A stretch of 64,000 bases of DNA from Pseudomonas fluorescens Q2-87 (GTDB lineage: Bacteria > Pseudomonadota > Gammaproteobacteria > Pseudomonadales > Pseudomonadaceae). The stretch spans positions 3,538,556 through 3,602,555 of the forward strand of contig NZ_CM001558.1 of assembly GCF_000281895.1 (NCBI RefSeq), read 5' to 3'. Below are positions 1 through 7,509 of this stretch, one piece after another. Made by a program: the position numbers and the translations under genes. How positions within the stretch are numbered: position 1 is the first letter of the stretch; each line of letters begins with the position of its first letter. The notes under the pieces are model-generated. The model saw only the letters and a program-made list of their open reading frames with translations. It made no database searches and was not told the DNA's origin.

Positions 1-160
1 GCTCCAACGCGGTGGCCAATTCTTGAGGTTCAATGTCCAGGTCCACCAGGTCCTCGGCCTGGACCGACCCAGCCAGCAGGCACAGCGACACCATCAGCCA
101 GGCCCACGGCGCCCCAGTCCAACCACGCCTGCGTCCGCCCCCGGCTCTGCCCTGCTGCAC
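1..160 (-). CDS. TonB-dependent receptor, N-terminal fragment
   Basis: Only the first ~50 codons lie in the window; the gene runs off the left edge. The reading gives an Arg-rich leader, a hydrophobic stretch (MVSLCLLAGSVQA) ending in a signal-peptidase-like AxA site, then EDLVDLDIEPQELATALE. That last part resembles the start of the secretin/TonB N-terminal (STN) domain found in FpvA/FecA-type receptors that signal to an anti-sigma factor. The start could be GTG at 160 or ATG at 94; the long basic leader is common in such receptors, so I prefer 160. Inferred role: outer-membrane uptake of a siderophore or similar ligand. Nothing of the plug or barrel is visible, so the ligand cannot be guessed. 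Confidence 0.55.
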   Translation of the reverse strand, partial: MQQGRAGGGRRRGWTGAPWAWLMVSLCLLAGSVQAEDLVDLDIEPQELATALE

Positions 161-299
161 GACTGACGTATCCGTTGAAAAGCGTCATCCTGAGGGCTGT
201 TTATGAATGTCGTATGACAACCGCTACAAATCCACCGGACCGCACTAGACTGATGCCCTGACAACGAACCGTCCCACGTGGCGGGCCAGGAGGTCGATG

Positions 300-641
300 A
301 TGAAAAAGTGGATGCGCATGACGGCGGGCCTCGGACTGCTCATGGCCCTGCCCTGGGCCCAAGGCGAAGAGGCGCCGGCGTGTATCGAGGTGACCGTCGG
401 TGGCTACAAGACCCCGGACTACCATTGCCTGAGCCGGCAAATGGGCAACGACCCACAGGCCGCGTCTGCCGCACAACGCACGCAAGATGCCCTGAATGTG
501 CCGGTCAACGAACGCGCGCCGAACAGCATCGGCCTGGCAACCCCGGCGGCCACTGGCGTGCGCATGGGCAACACGTTCGGCACTTCGGTCAAGCCTCAAC
601 GGCCACCGACGCCTGCGAGTACCTCGCCATTGACCAAGTGA
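300..641 (+). CDS. Small secreted protein of unknown function
   Basis: A 113-residue protein (114 if the adjacent ATG at 297 is used). AGGAGG at 288-293 is 6 bases from the ATG at 300, which favours that start. The N-terminus is a clear signal peptide: KK/R, a hydrophobic core, and a cleavage site after AQG near residue 22. The mature part has two Cys (around residues 28 and 43), which could form a disulfide, and a low-complexity Pro/Thr-rich tail. I do not recognise a family. It stands alone between the TonB receptor and a REPIN. Confidence 0.6.
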   Translation: MKKWMRMTAGLGLLMALPWAQGEEAPACIEVTVGGYKTPDYHCLSRQMGNDPQAASAAQRTQDALNVPVNERAPNSIGLATPAATGVRMGNTFGTSVKPQRPPTPASTSPLTK

Positions 642-651
642 GGGGGCTCTT

Positions 652-743
652 GTGGCGAGGGAGCTTGCTCCCGCTGGGCAGCGCAGCGGCCCCAAAAGAG
701 AGCGGTCGCTGCGCAACCGAGCGGGAGCAAGCTCCCTCGCCAC
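652..743. repeat. REPIN: inverted pair of REP palindromes
   Basis: GTGGCGAGGGAGCTTGCTCCC at 652-672 is followed by its inverted copy ending at 743. Each arm contains its own GGGAGC/GCTCCC palindrome. The same pair recurs at 3286-3406. This is the organisation of REP doublets (REPINs) in P. fluorescens-group genomes, which are mobilised in trans by RAYT transposases; no RAYT gene is present here. Confidence 0.85.
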
Positions 744-770
744 GGGATTTGTCTGGTATGACCCTGGGGA

Positions 771-1211
771 TCAGCCGCTGGGACTCTGGCGAAAGCTCAC
801 CGCCAGCCGGTTCCAGCTGTTGATGGTGCTGATCGCCAGCGTCAGGTCCACCAGTTCTTCTTCGCTGAAGCTGGCACGAGCCAGGGCATAGACGTCGTCG
901 GGCACCTGGCTTTCGGCCAACAGCGTCACCGCTTCGGTCCAAGCCAGGGCCGCGCGTTCGCGGGGGGAAAAGAAGCCGCTGTCACGCCACACCACCACCG
1001 CGTACAGGCGCCGTTCGGTTTCGCCCTGGCTGCGCGCCTCCAACGAATGCATGTCGGTGCAGAAAGCACAGCCGTTGAGTTGCGAGGCGCGAATCTTGAT
1101 CAGGTGCAGCAGCGCCGGTTCGATGCTCAGGCGACTGACCAGGGCTTCCAGGCCGATCATGGCTTTCATCGCCCCGGGGGACGCATTGTAATAATCCAGA
1201 CGCTTGCTCAT
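771..1211 (-). CDS. AhpD-like carboxymuconolactone decarboxylase-family protein
   Basis: A 146-residue protein of the AhpD/CMD superfamily, small helical proteins that often act as peroxidases or thiol reductases. The AhpD core is visible as Cys48-x2-Cys51-x3-His55 within LNGCAFCTDMH, preceded by the usual IKIRASQ helix. The start is ATG at 1211. The gene is divergent from a MocR regulator with 204 bp between them, so that regulator probably controls it. The reading frame is open far upstream through the regulator gene, but homology stops at the MSKRLD start. The physiological peroxide or substrate is not known. Confidence 0.85.
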   Translation of the reverse strand: MSKRLDYYNASPGAMKAMIGLEALVSRLSIEPALLHLIKIRASQLNGCAFCTDMHSLEARSQGETERRLYAVVVWRDSGFFSPRERAALAWTEAVTLLAESQVPDDVYALARASFSEEELVDLTLAISTINSWNRLAVSFRQSPSG

Positions 1212-1415
1212 GGCTGGCTCCGTGACGATCAGGACGTTCACGGTAGGCCCTGCAAGCCACCCGCGACAGCTCCAATTTGGCGAAAAAACCGGAGCCACGC
1301 CGCAAAAGACCAATGAGCGGGTTTTTCTCCACGCAACTTCTGCGCCGCTGCACAATACGAGTAATCTTGCGCCTTTGACGCTGGCCGTCAAACAATCGCC
1401 CGGGAGCTTGCGGTT

Positions 1416-2849
1416 ATGGAACTTCATGTTGTCATCAACGGCCGCAAGGACCTGGCGGGCCAGTTGTACCAGCAGTTGCGCAGCGCCATCGAAAGCGGTC
1501 GCCTGGCCGCCGGCACGCAACTGCCCCCCAGCCGCCTGCTGGCCGAACAACTGGGCGTTTCGCGCAAGACTGTTTCCGACACCTACGCCCAACTGACTTA
1601 CGAAAGTTATCTCACCGGCATCATCGGCAAGGGCACTTATGTCAATGCACGGCCGGCCAGGATCGTGCGTAAACAGAGCCACCGCGAGCTGGCCGGTGCC
1701 GATGTTGTCGAGGCCTGGCGCAACATGCCGGACCTGCTGCGCCATCCCACCAGCGAGGGTGCGTTGCGCTATGACTTCATTGGTGGCGCCACCGGCAAGG
1801 GCCAGTTCCCGCTGGATGACTGGCGGCGCTGCACCGCCCATGCACTGCGCCAGATCGCCAGCGCCAAGGGCTTCTACAGCCAGCCGGAAGGCTTGCCGGC
1901 GCTGCGCAATGCCATCGCGCGACACATCGCGTTTTCCCGCGGGGTCAATTGCCAGGACGAAGACGTGGTGGTGTGCAATGGCGCGCAGCAAGCCCTGGAC
2001 CTGATCGCTCGGGTATTGACCCGCCCCGGCAGCCTCGTGGCCATGGAAGACCCGGGCTATCCGCCGGCACGGTTGTTGTTCGGCTCCCAGGGCGCCACGG
2101 TGGCCGGGGTGCCGGTGGATGAACAAGGCATGCGGGTGGACCTGATTCCCGATGGCACGCGGCTGATTTATGTCACGCCCTCCCACCAGTTCCCCCTGGG
2201 CATGCCCATGAGCCAGGCGCGCCGTGAGGCCCTGTTGGCACGGGCCTATGAGTTGGGCGCGATCATCATCGAAGACGATTACGACAGTGAGTTCCGCTAC
2301 GAAGGCCGGCCTGCCGACTCCCTGCAAAGTCTTGATGAGCGTGGCATCGTGGCCTACGTCGGCACGTTCTCCAAGACCTTGCTGCCAGAGCTGCGGCTCG
2401 GCTACGCGATCCTGCCACCGGCCATTCTCGAAGCGGTGATCCTGGCCAAGCGCCTGACCGACCAGCACACCTCCACCCTGCCCCAATGGGCGCTGGCCAA
2501 GTTCATCGCCGAGGGCTGCCTGCTCAAGCACATCCGCCGCTGTCATACCCTGTATGCCGGCCGGCGCGAGCGGATCCTGGCACGCATGGCCGGTGACCTG
2601 TCGCCCTGGTTCGAGGCCGTGCCTACCACCGCCGGCTTCCATATGGCGGTGCTGTGCAAGGTACCGATAGACCTGGCGCTGGTGATCGAGCTGGCGAAAA
2701 AAGTCGAAGTCGGGCTCTACAGCCTCGCGGGTTTCTTCAATGATGTCCCGGTGCGACCTGGGCTGTTCTTCGGTTTCGGAGCGATCGAAACCCTCGACAT
2801 CGATATCGCCCTGGACCGTTTGCGGGACATTTTGCAGCAGGTCACCTGA
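1416..2849 (+). CDS. MocR/PdxR-type regulator (GntR HTH fused to aminotransferase-like domain)
   Basis: A 477-residue protein with a GntR winged helix-turn-helix at about residues 10-75 (SGRLAAGTQLPPSRLLAEQLGVSRKT region, quoted in part) and a fold-type I PLP-binding domain from about 115. The PLP lysine is visible in GTFSKTLLPELRLGY (Lys320), and the Asp of IIEDDYDSEF matches the cofactor-contacting region of the family. MocR proteins use PLP or a PLP adduct as effector. It is divergent from the AhpD-like gene, so that gene is the likely target; the following ABM-domain gene is a second possibility. Length and domain order are normal. Confidence 0.9.
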   Translation: MELHVVINGRKDLAGQLYQQLRSAIESGRLAAGTQLPPSRLLAEQLGVSRKTVSDTYAQLTYESYLTGIIGKGTYVNARPARIVRKQSHRELAGADVVEAWRNMPDLLRHPTSEGALRYDFIGGATGKGQFPLDDWRRCTAHALRQIASAKGFYSQPEGLPALRNAIARHIAFSRGVNCQDEDVVVCNGAQQALDLIARVLTRPGSLVAMEDPGYPPARLLFGSQGATVAGVPVDEQGMRVDLIPDGTRLIYVTPSHQFPLGMPMSQARREALLARAYELGAIIIEDDYDSEFRYEGRPADSLQSLDERGIVAYVGTFSKTLLPELRLGYAILPPAILEAVILAKRLTDQHTSTLPQWALAKFIAEGCLLKHIRRCHTLYAGRRERILARMAGDLSPWFEAVPTTAGFHMAVLCKVPIDLALVIELAKKVEVGLYSLAGFFNDVPVRPGLFFGFGAIETLDIDIALDRLRDILQQVT

Positions 2850-2971
2850 CCGATTGGAGTGGGTGTTTTTCCGCCCATTGGCTGTTTGAGCGTCGCCCCG
2901 GCAAGCCTATCCTGCACCGGTGGCATCGATAATTGAGCAAACCCGTTCGACTTGATTCAGGAGCCTGGACA

Positions 2972-3265
2972 ATGTCTCGCCAAGTGATCAACACCGTACA
3001 GGTACAGGCCGCCGCCGGCCGCTCGGAAGAACTGGGCCGGCAGTTGCAGCAAATCGTCGACACGCTGCGGGCGCTGCCCGGCTGCGACGCCTACATGGTC
3101 GACCGCTGCCCGGAGGATAGCGACCGCTGGAGCGTCAGCGCCCGCTGGCAATCGGAAGCGGCGATGCAGGCCCACTTCAACTGTCCCGAGGTCCAAGGCT
3201 TCATCAGCCTGATCGACAACCGCCTGGCCCGGAGCGTGGATTTCAATAGTTTTCCGGTTGTCTGA
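2972..3265 (+). CDS. Antibiotic biosynthesis monooxygenase (ABM)-domain protein
   Basis: A 97-residue single-domain ABM protein of the ferredoxin-like dimeric alpha/beta barrel class. The pattern INTVQVQAAAGRSEEL...LPGCDAYMVDRCPEDSDRW...FISLIDNRLAR is typical: a first strand, a long helix, a central Gly-Cys turn and a W-containing strand. Such proteins may be cofactor-free oxygenases or simply scavenging proteins. AGGAG lies 7 bases before the ATG. It is 122 bp after the MocR gene in the same direction and is followed by a REPIN. Confidence 0.8.
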   Translation: MSRQVINTVQVQAAAGRSEELGRQLQQIVDTLRALPGCDAYMVDRCPEDSDRWSVSARWQSEAAMQAHFNCPEVQGFISLIDNRLARSVDFNSFPVV

Positions 3266-3285
3266 GACGCCCCAACACTGTTCCC

Positions 3286-3406
3286 GTGGCGAGGGAGCTT
3301 GCTCCCGCTCGGCTGCGCAGCAGGCGCCCCAGCCGTCCTGCGAAATGTGGACTCGGCCCCTTGGAGGGCGGCTTCGCCACCCAGCGGGAGCAAGCTCCCT
3401 CGCCAC
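3286..3406. repeat. REPIN: second inverted REP pair
   Basis: The arm GTGGCGAGGGAGCTTGCTCCC starts at 3286 and its inverted copy ends at 3406, with about 75 bp of different spacer. The arms are the same as those of the pair at 652-743, so both belong to one REP family. It sits in the intergenic space between the ABM gene and the cupin gene. Confidence 0.85.
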
Positions 3407-3560
3407 AACGCTACAGGCCAGTCAGTTATAGCTTGGTAGCCACATTGGTCTCCCCACCTTCCGAAAAATTGGACGTTTGCTTGCCCCAGTGCCGGCCTTA
3501 GGGTTGTACCTGTCGCCGCGCAACGCGCATCCACCCAACCATCCATGAAGGTCACCCGCC

Positions 3561-3965
3561 ATGAAAGCCCTCTATCTGATCACTGCCCTCAGCCTGCTGC
3601 CCGTCGCCCAGGTCTATGCCCACGAAGCCGCCCCTTCGGAGAAAGTCTCGGTATTGCAGGAAAAAATGCTGAAAAACCTGCCCGGTAAAAAAGCCATGAT
3701 GCTGACCGTCGACTATGGCCCCGGCCAATCATCCATCGCCCACAAACATGAAGGCACAGCCATGGCCTACGTGCTCGAAGGCGCCATCACCTCACAGGTC
3801 AAGGGCGAGCCTGCGGTCACCTACAAGGCCGGGCAATACTGGTACGAAGCGGCAGGCTCCGAGCACCTCGTCTCCAAAAACGCCAGCGCGACCCAACCGG
3901 CCAAACTGCTGGTGTTCATGGTCATGGGTGAAAAAGAAGCGGTGCTGATCCCATTGAAGAACTGA
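3561..3965 (+). CDS. Exported single-domain cupin
   Basis: A 134-residue protein with a signal peptide (cleavage after VYA, residue 20) and one cupin domain. The likely metal ligands are His61 and His63 (HKHEG) and His102 (EHLVS). The glutamate normally found between the cupin motifs is not obvious, so metal binding is inferred from fold only. Exported cupins of this type (VLEGAI...GQYWYE...EHLVSKNAS) occur widely in proteobacteria without a known substrate. The next gene is 146 bp downstream past a palindrome, so co-transcription is uncertain. Confidence 0.8.
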   Translation: MKALYLITALSLLPVAQVYAHEAAPSEKVSVLQEKMLKNLPGKKAMMLTVDYGPGQSSIAHKHEGTAMAYVLEGAITSQVKGEPAVTYKAGQYWYEAAGSEHLVSKNASATQPAKLLVFMVMGEKEAVLIPLKN

Positions 3966-4013
3966 CCGACCCGCGTCAGCCTGTGGCGGTGGGGCGAGGC
4001 TCACCGCATCAAA

Positions 4014-4031
4014 CACACTTCATGAAGTGTG
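4014..4031. promoter_or_regulatory. 18-bp perfect palindrome upstream of LeuC-like gene
   Basis: CACACTTCATGAAGTGTG reads the same on both strands. It lies 81 bp before the ATG of the LeuC-like gene and about 50 bp after the cupin stop codon. No T-run follows on either strand, so it is more likely an operator for a dimeric repressor than a terminator. No regulator gene lies beside it. Confidence 0.45.
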
Positions 4032-4111
4032 GTTTCACAGCCTGGCGATTGATCGAGCCTGCGCTTGGGCCGGAGTATCGAGTCCCCGCCTCTACAAGTG
4101 TCCGGACCTTC

Positions 4112-5530
4112 ATGAATACGCCTCGCACCCTCTACGACAAATTTCTGGACTCTCACACCGTCTGCCGCCTCGACGATGACGACCATCTGCTGCTCTACAT
4201 AGACCGACAAGTACTCAACGAGTACACCAGCCCGCAGGCATTCACCGGGCTACGGGAAGCCAATCGTCCGGTCTGGCGCCCCCAGAGCGCGTTAGCCGTC
4301 GTCGATCACGTCAACCCCACGGCGCCGACACGCACCGTGGCGATGGCCGATGCAGGCGGCGCTCGCCAAGTCAGTTATCTGGCGGAAAACTGCGCGGACT
4401 TCGGTATCGAGTTGTTCGACATTCTCGATGCCCGGCAAGGAATCGAACACGTCGTCGCGCCGGAACAGGGCTTCATCCTGCCCGGCATGGTGGTCGCTGC
4501 AGGAGACAGCCATACCACGACCTACGGCGCATTGGGCGCATTTGGCTTCGGGATCGGGACGTCGGAAATAGAACATCTGCTGGCCACCCAGACGCTGGTC
4601 TACAAGCGTCTCAAGACGCTGCGCGTGACGGTCCACGGTGTGCTGGATCCGGGGGTCGAATCAAAGGACATGGTGATGGCTTTGATCGAGTCGATCGGCG
4701 CTGACGGCGCAACGGGCTATGTCATCGAGTTTACCGGCCCGGCCATCGCCGCACTCAGCGTTGAAGCTCGGATGACGGTGTGCAACATGGCCGTCGAAGC
4801 CGGTGCCCGAGGTGCTTTCATGGCACCGGACGACAAGGTGTTTGCGTACCTCGCCAGCAAACCACGCGTGCCGAAGGGCCAGTGCTGGGAGCAGGCGTTG
4901 CACCGATGGCGCGAACTTCGCAGTGACGAGGGCGCGCTGTTCGACCGCGAAGTGACGCTGGACGCCAGTCGCTTGCAACCCATGGTGAGCTGGGGCACCA
5001 GCCCGGACCAGGCCGCGCCCATAGGCGACGCGGTGCCTGATCCAATGGCCGAACCCGACCTCATCCGCCGTGCCGACCTACAACGTGCCCTGCGCTACAT
5101 GGGCCTGCACCCAGGCCAGCCCCTGACAGATATCGCCATCAGCCATGCCTTCATCGGATCTTGTACGAATGCGCGCATCGAGGACCTGCGCAACGTTGCA
5201 GCCATTGTCCGGGGGCGGCAGGTTGCCGCTGGGGTGCGAGCCATGATCGTGCCCGGATCAACGCAGGTGCGAGCCCAAGCGGAGGCAGAAGGCCTGGCGG
5301 ATATTTTTCGCCAGGCAGGATTCGAATGGCGGCAGTCGGGCTGCTCCATGTGCCTGGCAATGAACGACGACGTGCTCGCCCCTGGTGATCGCTGCGCCTC
5401 CAGCACCAACAGGAACTTCGAAGGCCGCCAGGGCGCCGGAGCACGCACGCACCTCATGAGTCCGATCATGGTGGCCGCTGCTGCCTTGACCGGCCATCTC
5501 ACCGACGTACGTAGCTTGAATCAGGAGTAA
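4112..5530 (+). CDS. LeuC-like hydro-lyase large subunit (aconitase family)
   Basis: A 472-residue homologue of the large subunit of 3-isopropylmalate dehydratase. The [4Fe-4S] ligands are in place: Cys351 (GSCTNARIEDLRN), Cys411 and Cys414 (GCSMCLAMNDD). Substrate-loop signatures GDSHTTTYGALGAFGFGIGTSE and NMAVEAGARGAFMAPD are also present (each quoted in part by family). The ATG at 4112 is chosen because MNTPRTLYDKFLDSH is the canonical N-terminus. The stop is directly followed by the small subunit gene. No leuB, asd or other leucine genes are nearby, so this is probably a second copy acting on another 2- or 3-hydroxyacid such as a citramalate- or dimethylmalate-like compound; that is inference. 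It may also back up leucine synthesis. Confidence 0.88.
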   Translation: MNTPRTLYDKFLDSHTVCRLDDDDHLLLYIDRQVLNEYTSPQAFTGLREANRPVWRPQSALAVVDHVNPTAPTRTVAMADAGGARQVSYLAENCADFGIELFDILDARQGIEHVVAPEQGFILPGMVVAAGDSHTTTYGALGAFGFGIGTSEIEHLLATQTLVYKRLKTLRVTVHGVLDPGVESKDMVMALIESIGADGATGYVIEFTGPAIAALSVEARMTVCNMAVEAGARGAFMAPDDKVFAYLASKPRVPKGQCWEQALHRWRELRSDEGALFDREVTLDASRLQPMVSWGTSPDQAAPIGDAVPDPMAEPDLIRRADLQRALRYMGLHPGQPLTDIAISHAFIGSCTNARIEDLRNVAAIVRGRQVAAGVRAMIVPGSTQVRAQAEAEGLADIFRQAGFEWRQSGCSMCLAMNDDVLAPGDRCASSTNRNFEGRQGAGARTHLMSPIMVAAAALTGHLTDVRSLNQE

Positions 5531-5535
5531 TGATC

Positions 5536-6144
5536 ATGGAACCTTTTATCACTGTGTCCGGCATCGCCGCTCCCTTCCCCGCCGCGAATGTCGACACCGA
5601 CGTGATCATGCCCAAACAGTTTCTCAAAGGCATCGACCGCAATGGCCTGGATCGCGGACTGTTCTTTGACCTTCGCTGGCTGCCGGACGGCGCGCCAGAT
5701 CCGGTTTTCATCCTCAATCGCCCGGGTTGGCAGGACGCACGTTTCCTCGTGGTCGGGCCGAACTTCGGCTGCGGGTCCAGCCGCGAACATGCCGTGTGGG
5801 GGCTCAAGCAGATGGGCATACGCGCGCTGATCGGCACGCGCTTCGCGGGCATCTTCTACGATAATTGCCAGCGCAACGGGGTCCTGCTGATTGAACTCGA
5901 CGCCGTCCAGCATGACCGGGTCATGGAAGCGATATCGCAAGCGCATAGCGCCGAAATACACATCGACCTACCGGCGCAGTGCATCCGCCTGAGCGACGGC
6001 ACCGTCGTTGAATTTGCCATCGATCAGTTGCGCAAGCAGGCGCTGCTGGACGGGCTCGATGCGATCGGTCGGACGTTGCACAAGGCTGAGGCGATACGGG
6101 CGTTCGAGGCGCTGCACTTGAAGGAAAATCCCTGGTTGCGCTGA
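5536..6144 (+). CDS. LeuD-like hydro-lyase small subunit
   Basis: A 202-residue partner of the LeuC-like protein. The swivel-domain signatures NVDTDVIMPKQFLK and GPNFGCGSSREHAVWGL are intact, and the product ends in the usual helical region. Two starts compete: ATG at 5530 overlaps the upstream TAA by one base, while ATG at 5536 is 8 bases from AGGAG (5523-5527); spacing favours 5536. The pair should assemble as a two-subunit dehydratase in the cytoplasm. After the stop, 84 bp carry the metal-responsive operator of the next module. Confidence 0.88.
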   Translation: MEPFITVSGIAAPFPAANVDTDVIMPKQFLKGIDRNGLDRGLFFDLRWLPDGAPDPVFILNRPGWQDARFLVVGPNFGCGSSREHAVWGLKQMGIRALIGTRFAGIFYDNCQRNGVLLIELDAVQHDRVMEAISQAHSAEIHIDLPAQCIRLSDGTVVEFAIDQLRKQALLDGLDAIGRTLHKAEAIRAFEALHLKENPWLR

Positions 6145-6171
6145 TTGTTTCTCTCCGCCGCCGCCCGACCA

Positions 6172-6227
6172 GTTGCATAGGTATAGGGGGTACCCCTATC
6201 ATGTGCAACGCATCGACGGGGGTATCC
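6172..6227 (+). promoter_or_regulatory. G-tract operator region of dmeRF
   Basis: GGGGTACCCC (6187-6196), flanked by ATA and TAT, forms the G-tract/C-tract inverted repeat typical of RcnR/CsoR-family operators. It is nested inside an outer GTTGCA (6172-6177) / TGCAAC (6204-6209) inverted repeat. A second G-tract, GGGGGTATCCC, lies at about 6218-6228 directly at the start codon. The position fits autorepression by the adjacent sensor. Confidence 0.65.
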
Positions 6228-6228
6228 C

Positions 6229-6504
6229 ATGGGCCATATCGCAGCCAACAAAGACGATCTTCTCAAACGTGTAAAACGTATCGCCGGACAAATCCAAGCC
6301 GTTGAACGGGCTTTGGAGTCGGATCTCGATTGCGCCAGAACACTGCACCTTGTCGCCGCCACTCGCGGAGCCATCAACGGCTTGATGGAAGAAATCATCG
6401 AGGAACATGCGCGCGAACATGTCGCCAATCCTGCTCTCAGCGAAGCGCAGCGCAACAAGGGCGTCGAGGAACTTCTCGAAGCCATTCGCCGCTATTCCAA
6501 GTGA
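6229..6504 (+). CDS. dmeR: RcnR/DmeR-type nickel/cobalt-sensing repressor
   Basis: A 91-residue all-helical CsoR/RcnR-family protein. The metal fingerprint matches RcnR: His3, Cys35, His60 and His64 are all present (MGH..., LDCAR, EEHAREHV). In FrmR, the formaldehyde sensor, the fourth position is Glu, so FrmR is less likely. These proteins bind G-tract operators as apo-tetramers and let go when Ni(II) or Co(II) binds. The gene is 19 bp before dmeF, the known dmeR-dmeF arrangement of rhizobia. A G-tract palindrome sits just upstream. Confidence 0.85.
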   Translation: MGHIAANKDDLLKRVKRIAGQIQAVERALESDLDCARTLHLVAATRGAINGLMEEIIEEHAREHVANPALSEAQRNKGVEELLEAIRRYSK

Positions 6505-6523
6505 ACGCCTCAAGGTACGACTC

Positions 6524-7441
6524 ATGAACAGCACCCGTCACCCCCACATACATGACCATGTGTTCCTTGGCTCGGCCCATGACGAAAATGCCAAGCGTAC
6601 GCTTTGGGTCGTGGCACTGACCGTCGTGATGATGGTGGGCGAAATCACCGCCGGCTATATCACCGGTTCGATGGCATTGCTGGCCGACGGTTTTCATATG
6701 GCAACCCATGCCGGCGCATTGGGCATCGCGGCGTTCGCCTACGGATACGCGAAACGCCACGCTCGCAGCCAGCACTACAGTTTCGGCACCGGGAAGGTCG
6801 GAGACCTGGGCGGGTTCGCCTCGGCACTAATTCTCGGCATGGTTTCCCTGGGCATTGGCGTTGAGTCTGTCATGCGCCTCCTGCAACCAACGCAGGTCCA
6901 GTTCGGTACCGCTACGCTCATCGCGATTGCCGGTTTGATCGTCAACATTATCAGCGCCCTGCTGCTGGGCCACGGACACAGCCATGGGCACGATCATGAC
7001 GATCATGACCATGCCCACCACGGGCATGACAACAACCTGAAATCGGCGTATGTCCACGTCGTCGCAGACGCACTGACGTCTGTCCTGGCCATTGCCGCGC
7101 TGCTCGCCGGCCGGTACCTGGGTTGGGTGTGGCTGGATCCGGTCATGGGCATCGTCGGCGCCATCGTCATTGCGCGCTGGGCCTGGACCCTGATGGGCGT
7201 CACGGCTGGCGTACTGCTGGATCAGACCGATGCGCACGTGGCCGAGGAAATCCGCGAACTGGTCGAGAAACCGGGGGACGCCACCGTCACCGACTTGCAC
7301 GTCTGGCGGATTGGTCCGCAAGCCCATGCAGCCATCGTCAGTGTCCTGGGAGAGGCCACTGCGAACGCCGAGAGCATTCGGGGACGTCTCAAGCCCGTTC
7401 ACGAAATCAGTCATCTGACGGTCGAGTTTCGATCGCTCTGA
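6524..7441 (+). CDS. dmeF: DmeF-type cation diffusion facilitator
   Basis: A 305-residue inner-membrane metal/proton antiporter of the CDF family. The DmeF signature LLADGFHMATHAGAL is in TM2, the second metal site HVVADALTS (His178/Asp182 pair) is in TM5, and a His/Asp-rich loop spans about residues 150-170. A cytoplasmic C-terminal domain (VTDLHVW...HLTVEF) follows. DmeF exports cobalt and nickel. The start is ATG at 6524 (MNSTRHPHIHDHVF), itself followed by a His-rich N-terminus; an upstream in-frame ATG overlapping dmeR is unlikely. Co-transcribed with dmeR and followed by a hairpin terminator. Confidence 0.9.
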   Translation: MNSTRHPHIHDHVFLGSAHDENAKRTLWVVALTVVMMVGEITAGYITGSMALLADGFHMATHAGALGIAAFAYGYAKRHARSQHYSFGTGKVGDLGGFASALILGMVSLGIGVESVMRLLQPTQVQFGTATLIAIAGLIVNIISALLLGHGHSHGHDHDDHDHAHHGHDNNLKSAYVHVVADALTSVLAIAALLAGRYLGWVWLDPVMGIVGAIVIARWAWTLMGVTAGVLLDQTDAHVAEEIRELVEKPGDATVTDLHVWRIGPQAHAAIVSVLGEATANAESIRGRLKPVHEISHLTVEFRSL

Positions 7442-7446
7442 AAAAT

Positions 7447-7478
7447 GGCCGGCGCACCACGGCGATGTGCCGGCCTTT
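7447..7478 (+). terminator. Rho-independent terminator of dmeRF
   Basis: GGCCGGCGCA and TGTGCCGGCC form a GC-rich stem (one mismatch) that ends in CTTTC, starting 6 bases after the dmeF stop. The T-run is short. Confidence 0.5.
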
Positions 7479-7479
7479 C

Positions 7480-7509
7480 AGGTGATGATGCGTGTCCAAA
7501 TCATCACCT
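7480..7509 (-). terminator. Stem-loop at the end of the sigma-54 activator gene
   Basis: AGGTGATGAT (7480-7489) and ATCATCACCT (7500-7509) are perfect 10-bp inverted arms with a 10-base loop. The stem begins at the stop codon of the minus-strand regulator gene. There is no clear T-tract, so termination or mRNA protection are both possible. Confidence 0.4.

Noticed and set aside
771..2642. 623-codon minus-strand frame covering the AhpD-like gene and most of the MocR gene
   Set aside because: Only its last 146 codons match a family; the rest is the antisense of an intact MocR gene. High GC makes long shadow frames common.
4112..6144. Primary leuCD of leucine biosynthesis
   Set aside because: No leuB, asd or other leucine genes adjoin, unlike the usual Pseudomonas arrangement; kept as LeuCD-like.
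6229..6504. FrmR (formaldehyde sensor) assignment
   Set aside because: Fourth sensor position is His64 as in RcnR, not Glu, and the partner gene is a DmeF metal exporter rather than formaldehyde dehydrogenase.
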